NCBI RefSeq assembly: GCF_002024805.1
Contig: NZ_CP014337.1
Span: 2,294,001 to 2,358,000 of the forward strand
Origin: Elizabethkingia bruuniana
GTDB taxonomy: Bacteria; Bacteroidota; Bacteroidia; Flavobacteriales; Weeksellaceae
Direction of reading: 5' to 3'
Length of the DNA: 64,000 bases
Numbering within the stretch: position 1 is the first letter of the stretch; every line of letters starts with the position of its first letter. A model generated the notes under the pieces. The model saw only the letters and a program-made list of their open reading frames with translations, had not been told where the DNA came from and did not search any database. Below are positions 1 to 7,855 of the stretch, piece after piece. Both the position numbers and the translations under genes were made by a program.

Positions 1-1
1 C

Positions 2-742
2 ATACCCTGCCTGGATATAAAAGACGGAAGAACCGTAAAGGGCATTAACTTCGAGGGATTACGCGATGCCGGTGATCCGGTAGTATTGGCTCAGAAATAT
101 GTAGAAGAAGGAGCAGATGAACTGGTATTTCTGGACATTTCTGCTACGCAGGAAAAACGTAAAACATTGGCTGATTTAGTCGAAAGGATTGCGCAGGAAA
201 TTAATATTCCGTTTACTGTAGGCGGTGGAATCAACTCCGTAGAAGATGCGGCAACTATTATAAAAGCAGGTGCTGATAAAATTTCTGTAAACTCTTCAGC
301 AGTTAAAGATCCGCAGCTGATCAGTGATCTCGCAGCTCGTTTTGGCAGTCAGTGTGTTGTTGTCGCCATAGATACCAAAAGTATGAATGGTACAGAAAAA
401 GTATTTGTAAGCGGTGGAAAAATAGAAACGGAGCTTGAAACCTTAATCTGGGCAAAAGAAGCTGAAACACTGGGTGCCGGAGAAATCCTGCTAACGTCTA
501 TGAATGCTGACGGTACAAAGGCAGGATTTGCATTGGATATTACACAGCAAATTGCCCAGCTAGTCAATATCCCTATAATTGCATCCGGAGGAGCCGGTAA
601 AATGGAAGACTTTAAAGAAGTTTTTGAGCAAACCAAAGCCAGTGGTGCTTTAGCAGCGAGTATATTTCACTTTGGTGAAGTACCAATTCCACAACTTAAA
701 CAATATCTAACTCAACAAAATATTCCGGTAAGATGGAAATAG
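2..742 (+). CDS. hisF: Imidazole glycerol phosphate synthase subunit HisF (5' end outside window)
   Basis: Cyclase subunit of imidazole glycerol phosphate synthase. With HisH it turns PRFAR and glutamine-derived ammonia into IGP and AICAR in histidine biosynthesis. The reading frame is open from base 2 and begins IPCLDIKDG, so only about six N-terminal residues lie outside the window. The two catalytic aspartates of the family are visible, one in CLDIKDG and one in VVVAIDTK. The phosphate-binding loops of the TIM barrel are seen as FTVGGGI and IIASGGAG. The stop overlaps the start of hisIE by 10 bases, which points to translational coupling at the end of a his operon. Identification is firm. 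Confidence 0.97.
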   Translation: MPCLDIKDGRTVKGINFEGLRDAGDPVVLAQKYVEEGADELVFLDISATQEKRKTLADLVERIAQEINIPFTVGGGINSVEDAATIIKAGADKISVNSSAVKDPQLISDLAARFGSQCVVVAIDTKSMNGTEKVFVSGGKIETELETLIWAKEAETLGAGEILLTSMNADGTKAGFALDITQQIAQLVNIPIIASGGAGKMEDFKEVFEQTKASGALAASIFHFGEVPIPQLKQYLTQQNIPVRWK

Positions 743-1320
743 ATTTTAATAAAAACAAAGATGGTTTAGTTCCGGTTATTATCCAGAACTATTTGACTGA
801 GCAGGTTCTTATGCTGGGTTATATGAATCCTGAAGCCTATAGCAAAACCAAAGAAGAAGGAAAAGTTACCTTCTTTTCCCGCTCAAAAAACAGGTTATGG
901 ACAAAAGGAGAAACTTCCGGGAATTTTCTGGAAGTAAAAGAAATCTTATTAGATTGCGATCAGGATACTTTACTGATTAAAGTAAAACCCAATGGTCCTA
1001 CTTGCCATACTGGCAGTACCTCTTGCTTTGGTGATCAGTCCAAAAAAGGTTTTGTGTATGAATTGCAACAGGTAATCTCTGACAGAATCGATAACAATGT
1101 CGAAAGCTCCTATACCAATCAACTATACAAAAGAGGTATTAATAAAGTAGCTCAAAAAGTTGGTGAAGAAGCCGTGGAGGTAGTAATTGAAGCTAAAGAC
1201 AATAATGACGATTTATTTAAAAATGAATCAGCGGACCTACTTTACCACTATCTTATTCTTTTAAAAGCAAAAGGTTTTTCACTAGAAGACATTGAAGCGG
1301 TATTACGCGAAAGACATTAA
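733..1320 (+). CDS. hisI: Bifunctional phosphoribosyl-AMP cyclohydrolase / phosphoribosyl-ATP pyrophosphatase HisIE
   Basis: A 195-aa fusion that carries out the second and third steps of histidine biosynthesis. Residues about 1-105 are the HisI cyclohydrolase, with [17 protein letters not shown], the metal-binding DCDQDTLL and the cysteine segment [12 protein letters not shown]. Residues about 108-195 are the HisE pyrophosphohydrolase, with [14 protein letters not shown] and the ESADLLYH helix. Length is normal for the fused form. The start codon lies inside the last 10 bases of hisF. A hairpin with a T-run about 90 bases after the stop closes the operon, so this is probably its last gene. 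Confidence 0.97.
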   Translation: MEIDFNKNKDGLVPVIIQNYLTEQVLMLGYMNPEAYSKTKEEGKVTFFSRSKNRLWTKGETSGNFLEVKEILLDCDQDTLLIKVKPNGPTCHTGSTSCFGDQSKKGFVYELQQVISDRIDNNVESSYTNQLYKRGINKVAQKVGEEAVEVVIEAKDNNDDLFKNESADLLYHYLILLKAKGFSLEDIEAVLRERH

Positions 1321-1407
1321 TAAGTACGAAGTTAGAAGTAAAAATAAGAAAGAGAACGTTTAATACACAAGTATTCTATATAAAAACAGTACCTCTTTCC
1401 ATCAAAT

Positions 1408-1435
1408 ATAGCACGGGGAAGACCGTGCTATTTTC
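1408..1435 (+). terminator. Rho-independent terminator after the his operon
   Basis: Nine-base arms (ATAGCACGG / CCGTGCTAT) around a six-base loop, followed by a short T-run. It sits between hisIE and the convergent minus-strand gene ending at 1437, so it may also serve that gene. Confidence 0.8.
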
Positions 1436-1436
1436 T

Positions 1437-1796
1437 CTAAAACTCCTCCCATCCGCCATTTTGCGGATCATATTTCACGAATTCTTCTGTGTCTGTAAAT
1501 TCTGAGGCTGTCATTCCAGCTTCAAAAATAGCGTCCTGACTCCATGTTGCAATAAAGTATAGCCCTCTGTCAGTAAGCAATACATCTACCCCATGTTCTT
1601 TATTTTTATATTCCAAACCATGCTCACTCTCTTTAATCAATTCATATCCATAACCTTCAAGTCTTTTCTTTAGCTTATTGAATTGCTCTTCTGTAAAAGG
1701 TTCCAGATTTTCTTCATGGTCGAAAAAGTTCTCATCTTTTGACAATTGCTCCCTTTCTTTGGTTTCAGTTCTGAATAATTGAATGTCGTAACTCAT
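1437..1796 (-). CDS. Conserved hypothetical protein, acidic, 119 aa
   Basis: Not recognised. It is acidic and soluble, with no signal peptide or membrane segment. It opens MSYDIQLFR, has a charged stretch with FDHEENLEPFTEEQFNKLKKRL, and a C-terminal half that looks like a small alpha/beta fold (HGVDVLLTDRGLYFIATWSQ). It is a single gene convergent with hisIE and separated from the next gene upstream by about 145 bases. The codon use looks like that of its neighbours and the protein is well formed, so I take it as real. No function can be stated from sequence alone. Confidence 0.75.
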   Translation of the reverse strand: MSYDIQLFRTETKEREQLSKDENFFDHEENLEPFTEEQFNKLKKRLEGYGYELIKESEHGLEYKNKEHGVDVLLTDRGLYFIATWSQDAIFEAGMTASEFTDTEEFVKYDPQNGGWEEF

Positions 1797-1940
1797 ACTT
1801 TTTTATACTAAATAGTTATTTAACTCGGGATTCAACTTAACACAAAGTCACAAGAAACGATGAGCATTGTAACGCTTTATCCTGTCTTTGTATAATATTT
1901 TTTGCTCTATGTATAGAATAAATCAGACTTTAGGTTTACG

Positions 1941-2618
1941 TTACTTATAATGCTGGAAAATTCCGAAATCACTTGGTGTCCATAGTGCTGCTTTTTGTCC
2001 GGCAGTTTTCAGTCCGTCGTTTGCCCATGTATTACAGGTATACAGGAAATTGTAACTACCTTTTGCATCATAAAAAGCATCATCATTGCCATATACAGCA
2101 TTAGTAGGTATAAACATATAATTTCCTTGCTGATCTTTATCAAATTTACTATCAATATATTCTACAAGTCTCTTGTATTGTGCCACAGTAAGCATAATCT
2201 TTTTACAGTCCTCTCCTTCTTTCATTCCTCTGTAATAGGTCGCATGCATTGCAGATTGTCCCATCCAGAAAGCAGCTTTAAAAGCTGTAGAAAATTTCAG
2301 ATCTGCCCATGTCGGAGTATCCAGATAAAAACCCTTATCTCCCCATCCAAAAGCTATATAATTAAAATCAGTATTCTTACCTTTAGTCTGTGAGAAAAGA
2401 ATCTTTTGACTCCAATCCATTAATTCATTCTTTACAGGAACAACCAGATCCGTGTGAACTCCATTGGTCATAATATAAGCTTCTATTAGCTTTGGGTCAT
2501 CTGTTTTCTCAGCCTTCACAGGAATATAAGGAATTAAATAGCCTAATAAGAGATATAAAATCACTATACTAATGATACTACCCATCAATTTAAGCGACCA
2601 TATTAAAATTTTACGCAT
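1941..2618 (-). CDS. DUF2459 (TIGR02117-type) membrane-anchored protein
   Basis: A 225-aa protein with one N-terminal hydrophobic segment (about residues 7-30, containing IISIVILYLLLGYLIPYI) and a periplasmic or exported domain. The domain carries NGVHTDLVVPV, FGWGDKGFYLDTPTW and NTWANDGLKTAG, which I recognise as the DUF2459/TIGR02117 family. The conserved H in GVHTD and C in YTCNTWAND resemble a catalytic pair of papain-like or NlpC-like folds, but activity is an inference. Biochemical function is not established to my knowledge. It stands alone, about 145 bases upstream of the 119-aa hypothetical gene and downstream of the fimbrillin-like cassette's terminator. Confidence 0.8.
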   Translation of the reverse strand: MRKILIWSLKLMGSIISIVILYLLLGYLIPYIPVKAEKTDDPKLIEAYIMTNGVHTDLVVPVKNELMDWSQKILFSQTKGKNTDFNYIAFGWGDKGFYLDTPTWADLKFSTAFKAAFWMGQSAMHATYYRGMKEGEDCKKIMLTVAQYKRLVEYIDSKFDKDQQGNYMFIPTNAVYGNDDAFYDAKGSYNFLYTCNTWANDGLKTAGQKAALWTPSDFGIFQHYK

Positions 2619-2731
2619 AATTCTATCATATTAACATTTGATAAAAATAAAATATTAATTCAGATATTTTGTTGTTTTTATAACAAAAACCGTATTTTTT
2701 TAATACAGCATAAATAACATAATTAAAAACA

Positions 2732-2759
2732 AAAAGACTGTCTTTTGGGACAGTCTTTT
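2732..2759 (-). terminator. Terminator of the first fimbrillin-like cassette
   Basis: Perfect 11-base arms (AAAAGACTGTC / GACAGTCTTTT) with a six-base loop. Read on the minus strand it is followed by a T-rich stretch. It lies about 120 bases downstream of the lipoprotein gene ending at 2880. Confidence 0.85.
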
Positions 2760-2879
2760 CTCTTAAATGCTTTAAAATTATTTGGCTCTTACACAATGAA
2801 TATTTGTTCAATAACTTCTCTGTAAGGTTTCTAATGCCTATAAATATATAGTTATAAAAAAACCATGTAAAGCACTAAA

Positions 2880-4379
2880 TTATGGAGTACATGGTATACT
2901 TTGTATACCTATTGCATCACCATTGATTAAAGTAGAACCAACCCCTGCAAACTGAGATACAATAACATTATTACCTGATGTATTCCATTTTACAGTATTA
3001 AAACTATTTCCAGGCACCAGTACTAATGGATACAAACGTCCTTGTGAAGCTTTAGCTCCATACATTGAAACTTTTCCGTCCTTGTTTACAACTACTCTTA
3101 CTACTGGTGCTGAAGCATTTCCATTCATAAACCAAACCTTATCAATTCCTCCACTTTCATATTTGGAACCATCTGCAAAATAAATCCCCCGGCTTCCTGC
3201 AAAATAGATTTCATTTTCAGCTATTTTAATACCATTAATGGTAAGATTAAATGAGTCATCTAGTTTATAAATATCGAATATTATCCCCAAATCTGATGCT
3301 GGCAATGTCAGCGTTTTAGAGTTTCCATTAGCAGTATTAATATCTGTTCTGTACAACTCTTTTCTACAAGGTCCAAGCTTTACAACTAAGTTATATTTAT
3401 TACCAGGAGTGATATCGATATTATTTATACTAAAATTATCCTGAGGTGTGCCACCTACAATTAGTGTACCAATATCCAGTTTTGCAGGATTGGTATTTGC
3501 TACGTTATTAGAGATTAGAATATTGGAATCACTAGTTACTTTTTGACTACCTAATGTTTTAAAGTTAAGAACCGGTACACTAGAACCTGAAGCATTATAG
3601 GTAAGACTTCCATCCGACAGATTCATATCTGCAGAAGTCCCTACAGGACTAATTCTGGCATTATTTACTAAAGAAACATTCCCTACACCTGTAGCGTCTA
3701 TAACTGTAGTAATATTGGTAAACTTATGCTTTAGTACAACATCAATATAATTTTTTCCGTTACCAGATACCATCATGTTTTTACTGAAATACATAAGATC
3801 ACCGTTGATTCCGCTTAACTTGTCCGTAGCCAATGTTCTTGTACCACTAGCTACAGAAGGCACTGTAGTAGTACTATTAACAGAATAGGCAACAAAAGTA
3901 TAGGTTTTATCTCCGTCTAACATAAAACCTTGCTGATCATTTGTATTGTTGACTTTATAAGTAAATGTCTTTTCATCAACAAAACTTCCATCAGTTTTGT
4001 ATACTACAACTTTATATATTACATTATTACCAAGTTCTGTTATCAAAGGAATACCTGCTACAGGGTTTACAGATGCCTGCGTTCCAAATACAGGGCGCTC
4101 CGGAGTAAGCGTTACTGTTGCGTTAGTCATTCCATCAAAAGGAACTACAAACTGTTGCACTCTTGTAGCGGTTACTTCTGAACCTCCTGTAGTTGCTGTT
4201 TTTGCCACAGAGCTCTCTTCAATCGCTGTCCCCGTCAAATTTACAATTACATTGAAAGGAGTTCCATTATTATTATTTTCATCAGTAATTGCATTATCTG
4301 TGCCTCTACATGATGTTATCCATAAACATAGTACTATGAATAAAATATTAGATTTTCTTGTATTTATATTTTTTTTCAT
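2880..4379 (-). CDS. Fimbrillin-like (Mfa/FimA-type) surface lipoprotein, copy 1
   Basis: A 499-aa lipoprotein with a basic N-terminus, a hydrophobic core and lipobox ITSC with Cys24, followed by RGTDN. The body has the layout of the fimbrillin/Mfa-like family: VPFDGMTNATVTL, then TYTFVAYSV, then DLMYFSKNM and the hallmark VVLKHKFTNITT. The second half carries KYNLVVKLGPCRKEL, DDSFNLTING and a C-terminal end in CTP. It is probably exported and lipid-anchored, possibly a pilus subunit or anchor by family analogy. It lies 42 bases downstream of a 65-aa peptide gene, and that pair recurs three more times at 29.3-35.7 kb. Its closest paralogue here is the broken copy at 29352-30844. The exact role (shaft, anchor or tip) cannot be told. 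Confidence 0.85.
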   Translation of the reverse strand: MKKNINTRKSNILFIVLCLWITSCRGTDNAITDENNNNGTPFNVIVNLTGTAIEESSVAKTATTGGSEVTATRVQQFVVPFDGMTNATVTLTPERPVFGTQASVNPVAGIPLITELGNNVIYKVVVYKTDGSFVDEKTFTYKVNNTNDQQGFMLDGDKTYTFVAYSVNSTTTVPSVASGTRTLATDKLSGINGDLMYFSKNMMVSGNGKNYIDVVLKHKFTNITTVIDATGVGNVSLVNNARISPVGTSADMNLSDGSLTYNASGSSVPVLNFKTLGSQKVTSDSNILISNNVANTNPAKLDIGTLIVGGTPQDNFSINNIDITPGNKYNLVVKLGPCRKELYRTDINTANGNSKTLTLPASDLGIIFDIYKLDDSFNLTINGIKIAENEIYFAGSRGIYFADGSKYESGGIDKVWFMNGNASAPVVRVVVNKDGKVSMYGAKASQGRLYPLVLVPGNSFNTVKWNTSGNNVIVSQFAGVGSTLINGDAIGIQSIPCTP

Positions 4380-4421
4380 TTTTATATTACTTAGTTAAAA
4401 GAGATTTATACCTTAATATTT

Positions 4422-4619
4422 CTATAACCATTCAACATCATGTATTTCATCATCTTTAATTTCCCATTCATCTTTTACCTGACCATTAATGTTTGGAGGA
4501 ATAGTATAAGCAGAGCCAGCAGCAATTCCTTGTTCTATTTTCAAAAACTCGACCTCAATTCTGGGTGGTAAATAATCCATTTCAAGGATATTTCCTTTTA
4601 ATTCATTTTTTGTAATCAT
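4422..4619 (-). CDS. Short EQGIAAGSA-motif peptide, cassette 1
   Basis: A 65-aa peptide with no signal sequence or membrane segment. It contains DYLPPRIEVEF, then EQGIAAGSA, then IPPN, DEW, an acidic tail and VEWL at the end. The same order (EY..P..E, EQG.AA.SA, PP(N/D), a DEW/EEW/ENW-type motif, EW end) is found in three 58-aa peptides at 30877, 33145 and 35474. All four sit directly upstream of fimbrillin-like lipoprotein genes on the same strand. It is the most diverged of the four, with a longer N-terminus. I recall similar short Bacteroidetes proteins near fimbrillin genes but know of no assigned function. Confidence 0.8.
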   Translation of the reverse strand: MITKNELKGNILEMDYLPPRIEVEFLKIEQGIAAGSAYTIPPNINGQVKDEWEIKDDEIHDVEWL

Positions 4620-4831
4620 TTTGTTTATGTTCTATTTGTTTTATTATTATTTGGGAATAACAATTCTCACCAAAAGTGAATACACATCAGTAATATATAG
4701 CAGTAGCTATGAAGCAGAATGTCAGAAACAGAGACAATGTCACTGTCAAAATAAATTCGGGAGAATTGATAATGAAAGCAAAGACTATCCAAGGGGATTA
4801 AATAATCGTATATACCCTAATTAGTCTTAAT

Positions 4832-4850
4832 AGTGATAAGTATTATCACT
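4832..4850. promoter_or_regulatory. Inverted repeat, possible operator or leader hairpin
   Basis: Arms AGTGATAA and TTATCACT around GTA are perfectly complementary. It lies 213 bases upstream of the first peptide gene. If that gene is transcribed from the -7 candidate near 4930, the repeat lies within the mRNA leader. Its role is an inference. Confidence 0.4.
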
Positions 4851-4952
4851 CAAGTTTTAACCCGAGAAAGGTTTTTATTTTGTTAAAAATCATCATAATT
4901 ATGTTTGTAAGTGTTTTAATTTGTGTTGCAAAATTATATTGTACTCTAAAAC

Positions 4953-4982
4953 AAAAAAATGACAGATATCTGTCATTTTTTT
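4953..4982. promoter_or_regulatory. 30-base perfect palindrome between divergent genes
   Basis: Two 15-base arms (seven A, then TGACAGAT, and its complement) meet without a loop. It has the base composition of a bidirectional terminator, yet neither flanking gene ends here because they diverge. It could be an operator, an attenuator in a leader, or the remains of a terminator from a lost gene. Confidence 0.45.
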
Positions 4983-5067
4983 ATGACACACATAAGAATA
5001 TTATTTTTTTTGGTGACCATATAAGCAATTAGATCTCTATTATATAGGAGAAATTCTAATCTTAATT

Positions 5068-5096
5068 TTGGGAGAATAAAAATTTCTGTATTTTAG
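5068..5096 (+). promoter_or_regulatory. Probable promoter of the TauE-type gene
   Basis: TTG at 5068-5070 and TATTTTAG at 5089-5096 are 18 bases apart, close to the Bacteroidetes TTG / TAnnTTTG arrangement. It lies 37 bases before the ATG. Confidence 0.45.
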
Positions 5097-5133
5097 CGGC
5101 CATTACACTAAACTACTTACAGGAGACATTTAC

Positions 5134-5970
5134 ATGACAGAAAGCTTTGTACTTTTAATGCTATTAGGATTTGGTATCGGAACTTTAGGAACATTAATCG
5201 GAGCCGGTGGCGGCTTTATTCTCGTTCCTATCCTTATTCTCTTTTATCCGGACCTGTCACCGGAAAGTATTACAGCAATATCTATGGCGGTAGTTGCAGC
5301 CAATGCCTCTGTAGGCTCTATGGCTTATATGCGGACTAAAAGAATAGATTATAAGGCAGGAATTATTTTCGCAATTGCTACTATTCCGGGATCTATACTA
5401 GGAGTTCTGACCACCAAACACATCCCAAAACATCAGTTTGATAATATTTTTGGTATTGTATTAATTATTCTTTCCATATTTCTTTTTCTGAGAGGGGGAA
5501 AAGAGAAAAAGAACAGTAGTGAAAAGAAAGTTACAGGTAGAATTCATCAGAAAATTACAGATAAGTATGGTGAAACTTATGAATATATCTACAATATGAA
5601 ATATGGTATAGCCCTTAGTATATTTGTAGGCTTCTTCTCCCCTCTTCTAGGGATTGGCGGTGGTATTATTCATGTACCAGCAATGGTGGAATGGTTACAG
5701 TTCCCGGTACATATAGCTACAGCAACATCGCATTTTATTCTGGCGATTATGTCCACTGTAAGCGTTATAGTACATTATTTCGAAGGTAGCTACAATGACC
5801 CAAAGATTCTGAAGATGGTAGCTGCTCTTATTTTGGGCGTTATTCCCGGAGCCTTCTTGGGTGCATATTTTTCCAGAAAGGTAAAAGGGAAATTCATTAT
5901 AAAAGCTCTGGCTATTTCACTGGCTCTTGTAGGTATTCGTATTCTTATTGCCAGTCTGCACCTTCTTTAA
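5134..5970 (+). CDS. TauE/SafE family (sulfite exporter type) membrane protein
   Basis: A 278-aa polytopic membrane protein of the TauE/SafE (DUF81) family, thought to move sulfur-containing or other organic anions out of the cell. The family's two internally repeated halves are visible: a glycine-rich GTLIGAGGGFILVP early on and LLGIGGGIIHVPAMV in the second half. A charged loop (residues about 120-150) separates them. The ATG follows an AGGAG-like sequence (caggagac), a fairly good ribosome site for this phylum. The substrate cannot be assigned; no sulfur genes adjoin it. Confidence 0.9.
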   Translation: MTESFVLLMLLGFGIGTLGTLIGAGGGFILVPILILFYPDLSPESITAISMAVVAANASVGSMAYMRTKRIDYKAGIIFAIATIPGSILGVLTTKHIPKHQFDNIFGIVLIILSIFLFLRGGKEKKNSSEKKVTGRIHQKITDKYGETYEYIYNMKYGIALSIFVGFFSPLLGIGGGIIHVPAMVEWLQFPVHIATATSHFILAIMSTVSVIVHYFEGSYNDPKILKMVAALILGVIPGAFLGAYFSRKVKGKFIIKALAISLALVGIRILIASLHLL

Positions 5971-6082
5971 ATACGGCTTAAATTTATTTTTATTCCTTTC
6001 AGTAAGTTAATTCTTCCACTCGGCTGATTGTTTTTGATGAGCTCAGGGCATTTCCTGAATTTTGTTTCATAAAATAAAAGCT

Positions 6083-6742
6083 ATGGAAACATTTATTAAA
6101 ACACTTATCTACATTCATGCATTTTTCGGCGGTATCGGGCTTATAGCAGGATTTGCAACTATTATTGTAAAAAAAGGTTCATCCAATCACAAACTCTTTG
6201 GAAAGGTATTTTCCGCAGGAATGCTTGTCAGCTCTTTACTATCCCTTATCGTTGCTCAAATGCCTCATCACAAAAATCTCTTTTTATTCCTTATCGGAAT
6301 ATTTACTATTTATATGATTCTTGCCGGAAATGCAGCATTAAGTTTCAAATCCAGATCAAAAGAATCTGCATCCGTTAAAGACTATGCAATATCATATATA
6401 ATGCTTCTTAGCGGAATTCTTATGGTTATTATGGCTGTTATCAACTGGTCAGTAAACCAACAGTTCTCTATACTATATCTTATCTTCGGCGGCCTTGGTA
6501 TCCTAATGAGCAGCAGAGATATTTCATTCTATAAAAATCTGAAGAATGTCCGGAACAAATGGATACACCATCATATCGGGAAAATGTCCGGAGCACTTAT
6601 AGCATCTGTAACAGCATTTATTGTAGCAGGGCTTCATTACGGAAATATCATTGGATGGCTGGCTCCTACCGTATTGGGATCATTCTATATATCTTATTGG
6701 ATCAAGAAGACTAAAGTAAAAACAAGAACTTCCAATTATTGA
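6083..6742 (+). CDS. Multi-pass membrane protein, DUF2306-like
   Basis: A 219-aa hydrophobic protein with about seven predicted membrane segments. It begins METFIKTLIYIHAFFGG. A conserved-looking SSNHKLFGKVF lies after the first segments and WIHHHIGKMSGALIAS near the end. The HK-x-x-G-K arrangement and the later histidines resemble the DUF2306 family of predicted membrane proteins, but this is from memory of the motif. The open frame extends 21 bases upstream to a TTG; I chose the ATG at 6083 because it begins the hydrophobic helix directly and ATG is the common start here. No function is known. Confidence 0.75.
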   Translation: METFIKTLIYIHAFFGGIGLIAGFATIIVKKGSSNHKLFGKVFSAGMLVSSLLSLIVAQMPHHKNLFLFLIGIFTIYMILAGNAALSFKSRSKESASVKDYAISYIMLLSGILMVIMAVINWSVNQQFSILYLIFGGLGILMSSRDISFYKNLKNVRNKWIHHHIGKMSGALIASVTAFIVAGLHYGNIIGWLAPTVLGSFYISYWIKKTKVKTRTSNY

Positions 6743-6763
6743 TTTCATAGATTAATATTATAG

Positions 6764-6795
6764 TTGACATTGCCCCTCTTTCGATAGTATCTTTG
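6764..6795 (+). promoter_or_regulatory. Bacteroidetes-type promoter for the FrnE-like gene
   Basis: TTG at 6764-6766 and a full TAnnTTTG match (TATCTTTG) at 6788-6795, separated by 21 bases, 13 bases before the ATG at 6809. Confidence 0.7.
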
Positions 6796-6808
6796 TATAA
6801 AAATAAAT

Positions 6809-7543
6809 ATGAGCACAGATAATAAATTACATATTGAGGTTTGGAGTGATGTTGTATGTCCTTTCTGCTTTATCGGAAAAAAACATTACGAACAGGCTTT
6901 AGCACAATTTGAGCATGCTGACGATGTTGTACTGGAATGGAAAAGTTACCAATTGGATCCAGAGTTTGTACAGCCTGATGAAAGATATGATCTGGAAGAA
7001 GGTCTTGCTAAAAAGTATAACAGGCCTGTAGAAGCTATCCATGCAATGCAGCAGCAGATTGCTAATACAGCTAAGGAATCAGGCTTGGATTTCGATTTTA
7101 GTAAAGCAGTTACTTTTAATACATTTCAGGCGCACAGAGTACTTCATAAAGCGAAGGAAAAAGGATTGGGTGATAAAGCAAAAGAAGCATTCTTTTCAGA
7201 CTATTTTGAAAAAGGACAAGACCTCGGTAACACCGATGTATTAAAAGCTGAAGCGCTGAGAATAGGACTTACTGAGGAAGACTTTAATGATGCTATCAAT
7301 AATGACGATTATGCCTATAAAGTAAAACAAGATATTCAGGAAGCCTACGAACTAGGCGTTACAGGAGTACCATTCTTTGTTTTCAATCGTAAGTATGCAG
7401 TATCGGGAGCACAACCTTCGGATGCTTTCCTTAATACATTGAAAGCTTCTTATGACGACTGGAAAGAAAAACAAAAAACAACACCGTTTATCAATGTATC
7501 GGAGCAAGGCGCTTCATGCGATATTAACGGAAATTGTGATTAA
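6809..7543 (+). CDS. DsbA-family thioredoxin-fold oxidoreductase, FrnE type
   Basis: A 244-aa cytoplasmic protein of the DsbA/FrnE branch (2-hydroxychromene-2-carboxylate isomerase/DsbA superfamily). The CPFC redox pair is at residues 17-20 in SDVVCPFCFIGK, and the cis-proline loop is VTGVPFFVF. It has no signal peptide. A second cysteine pair near the C-terminus (CDINGNC) matches the extra pair seen in FrnE proteins. A likely role is thiol-disulfide handling or stress resistance in the cytoplasm. It has its own promoter and is closed by a terminator, so it is probably monocistronic. Confidence 0.9.
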   Translation: MSTDNKLHIEVWSDVVCPFCFIGKKHYEQALAQFEHADDVVLEWKSYQLDPEFVQPDERYDLEEGLAKKYNRPVEAIHAMQQQIANTAKESGLDFDFSKAVTFNTFQAHRVLHKAKEKGLGDKAKEAFFSDYFEKGQDLGNTDVLKAEALRIGLTEEDFNDAINNDDYAYKVKQDIQEAYELGVTGVPFFVFNRKYAVSGAQPSDAFLNTLKASYDDWKEKQKTTPFINVSEQGASCDINGNCD

Positions 7544-7553
7544 ATAAACATGA

Positions 7554-7583
7554 GGCCTCACAGGATTACCTGTGAGGTTTTTA
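7554..7583 (+). terminator. Terminator of the FrnE-like gene
   Basis: Arms CCTCACAG and CTGTGAGG around a six-base loop, followed by five T. Confidence 0.88.
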
Positions 7584-7660
7584 TTACAACTGCTACAACA
7601 AGCAAAATTCCCTGCAAATAATTATAAACATGTTTAAATTTTAATCCAAAATAATATTAG

Positions 7661-7760
7661 ACTTCGATAGTTCGTCATGCTCACTATAAACTCAGCTCAG
7701 CCTGACACCTTTAAAAAAAATATTTTGGAAGAGTAATGTCACTCTGAGCCTGTCGAAGAG
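7661..7760. repeat. Imperfect intergenic inverted repeat (CTTCGAYAG ... CTGTCGAAG)
   Basis: The outer ends CTTCGATAG and CTGTCGAAG match in eight of nine positions as inverted repeats. Further in, GCTCAG..TGACA-like sequence occurs in both halves. The words CTGAGCCTGTCGAAG are of a type I recall in intergenic repeats of Bacteroidetes genomes. It is probably a decayed non-coding repeat or MITE-like element. Confidence 0.5.
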
Positions 7761-7855
7761 TATTATCAGTAAAATTTAAAAAGATCCTAATATTTTTGAT
7801 TTTTCATAAGAAATATTGAGTTATTTTAGCGCCAAAACTATTAATTCACTTTTTC

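Larger units (their letters stand above)
4620..5133. other. 514-base divergent intergenic region with two palindromes
   Basis: This lies between the minus-strand peptide gene and the plus-strand TauE gene. It holds an inverted repeat at 4832-4850, a 30-base perfect palindrome at 4953-4982, a possible minus-strand -7 box at 4929-4936 (TAATTTTG read on the minus strand) and a possible plus-strand promoter at 5068-5096. A 67-codon open frame on the plus strand begins with a non-ATG codon and resembles nothing, so I do not call it. Confidence 0.6.
7544..7855. other. 312-base intergenic region with a terminator and an imperfect inverted repeat
   Basis: Holds the terminator at 7554-7583, an AT-rich spacer, the degenerate repeat pair at 7661-7760 and, just before the DUF2723 gene, TATTTTAG at about 7821-7828 as a possible -7 box. 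I see no gene. Confidence 0.6.

Noticed and set aside
2626-2811. A 61-codon minus-strand frame after the first cassette
   Set aside because: It contains the cassette terminator hairpin and no recognisable protein features.
4621-4824. A 67-codon plus-strand frame in the divergent region
   Set aside because: Starts at a non-ATG codon directly at the peptide start on the other strand and looks like random AT-rich translation, with no motif and no partner.
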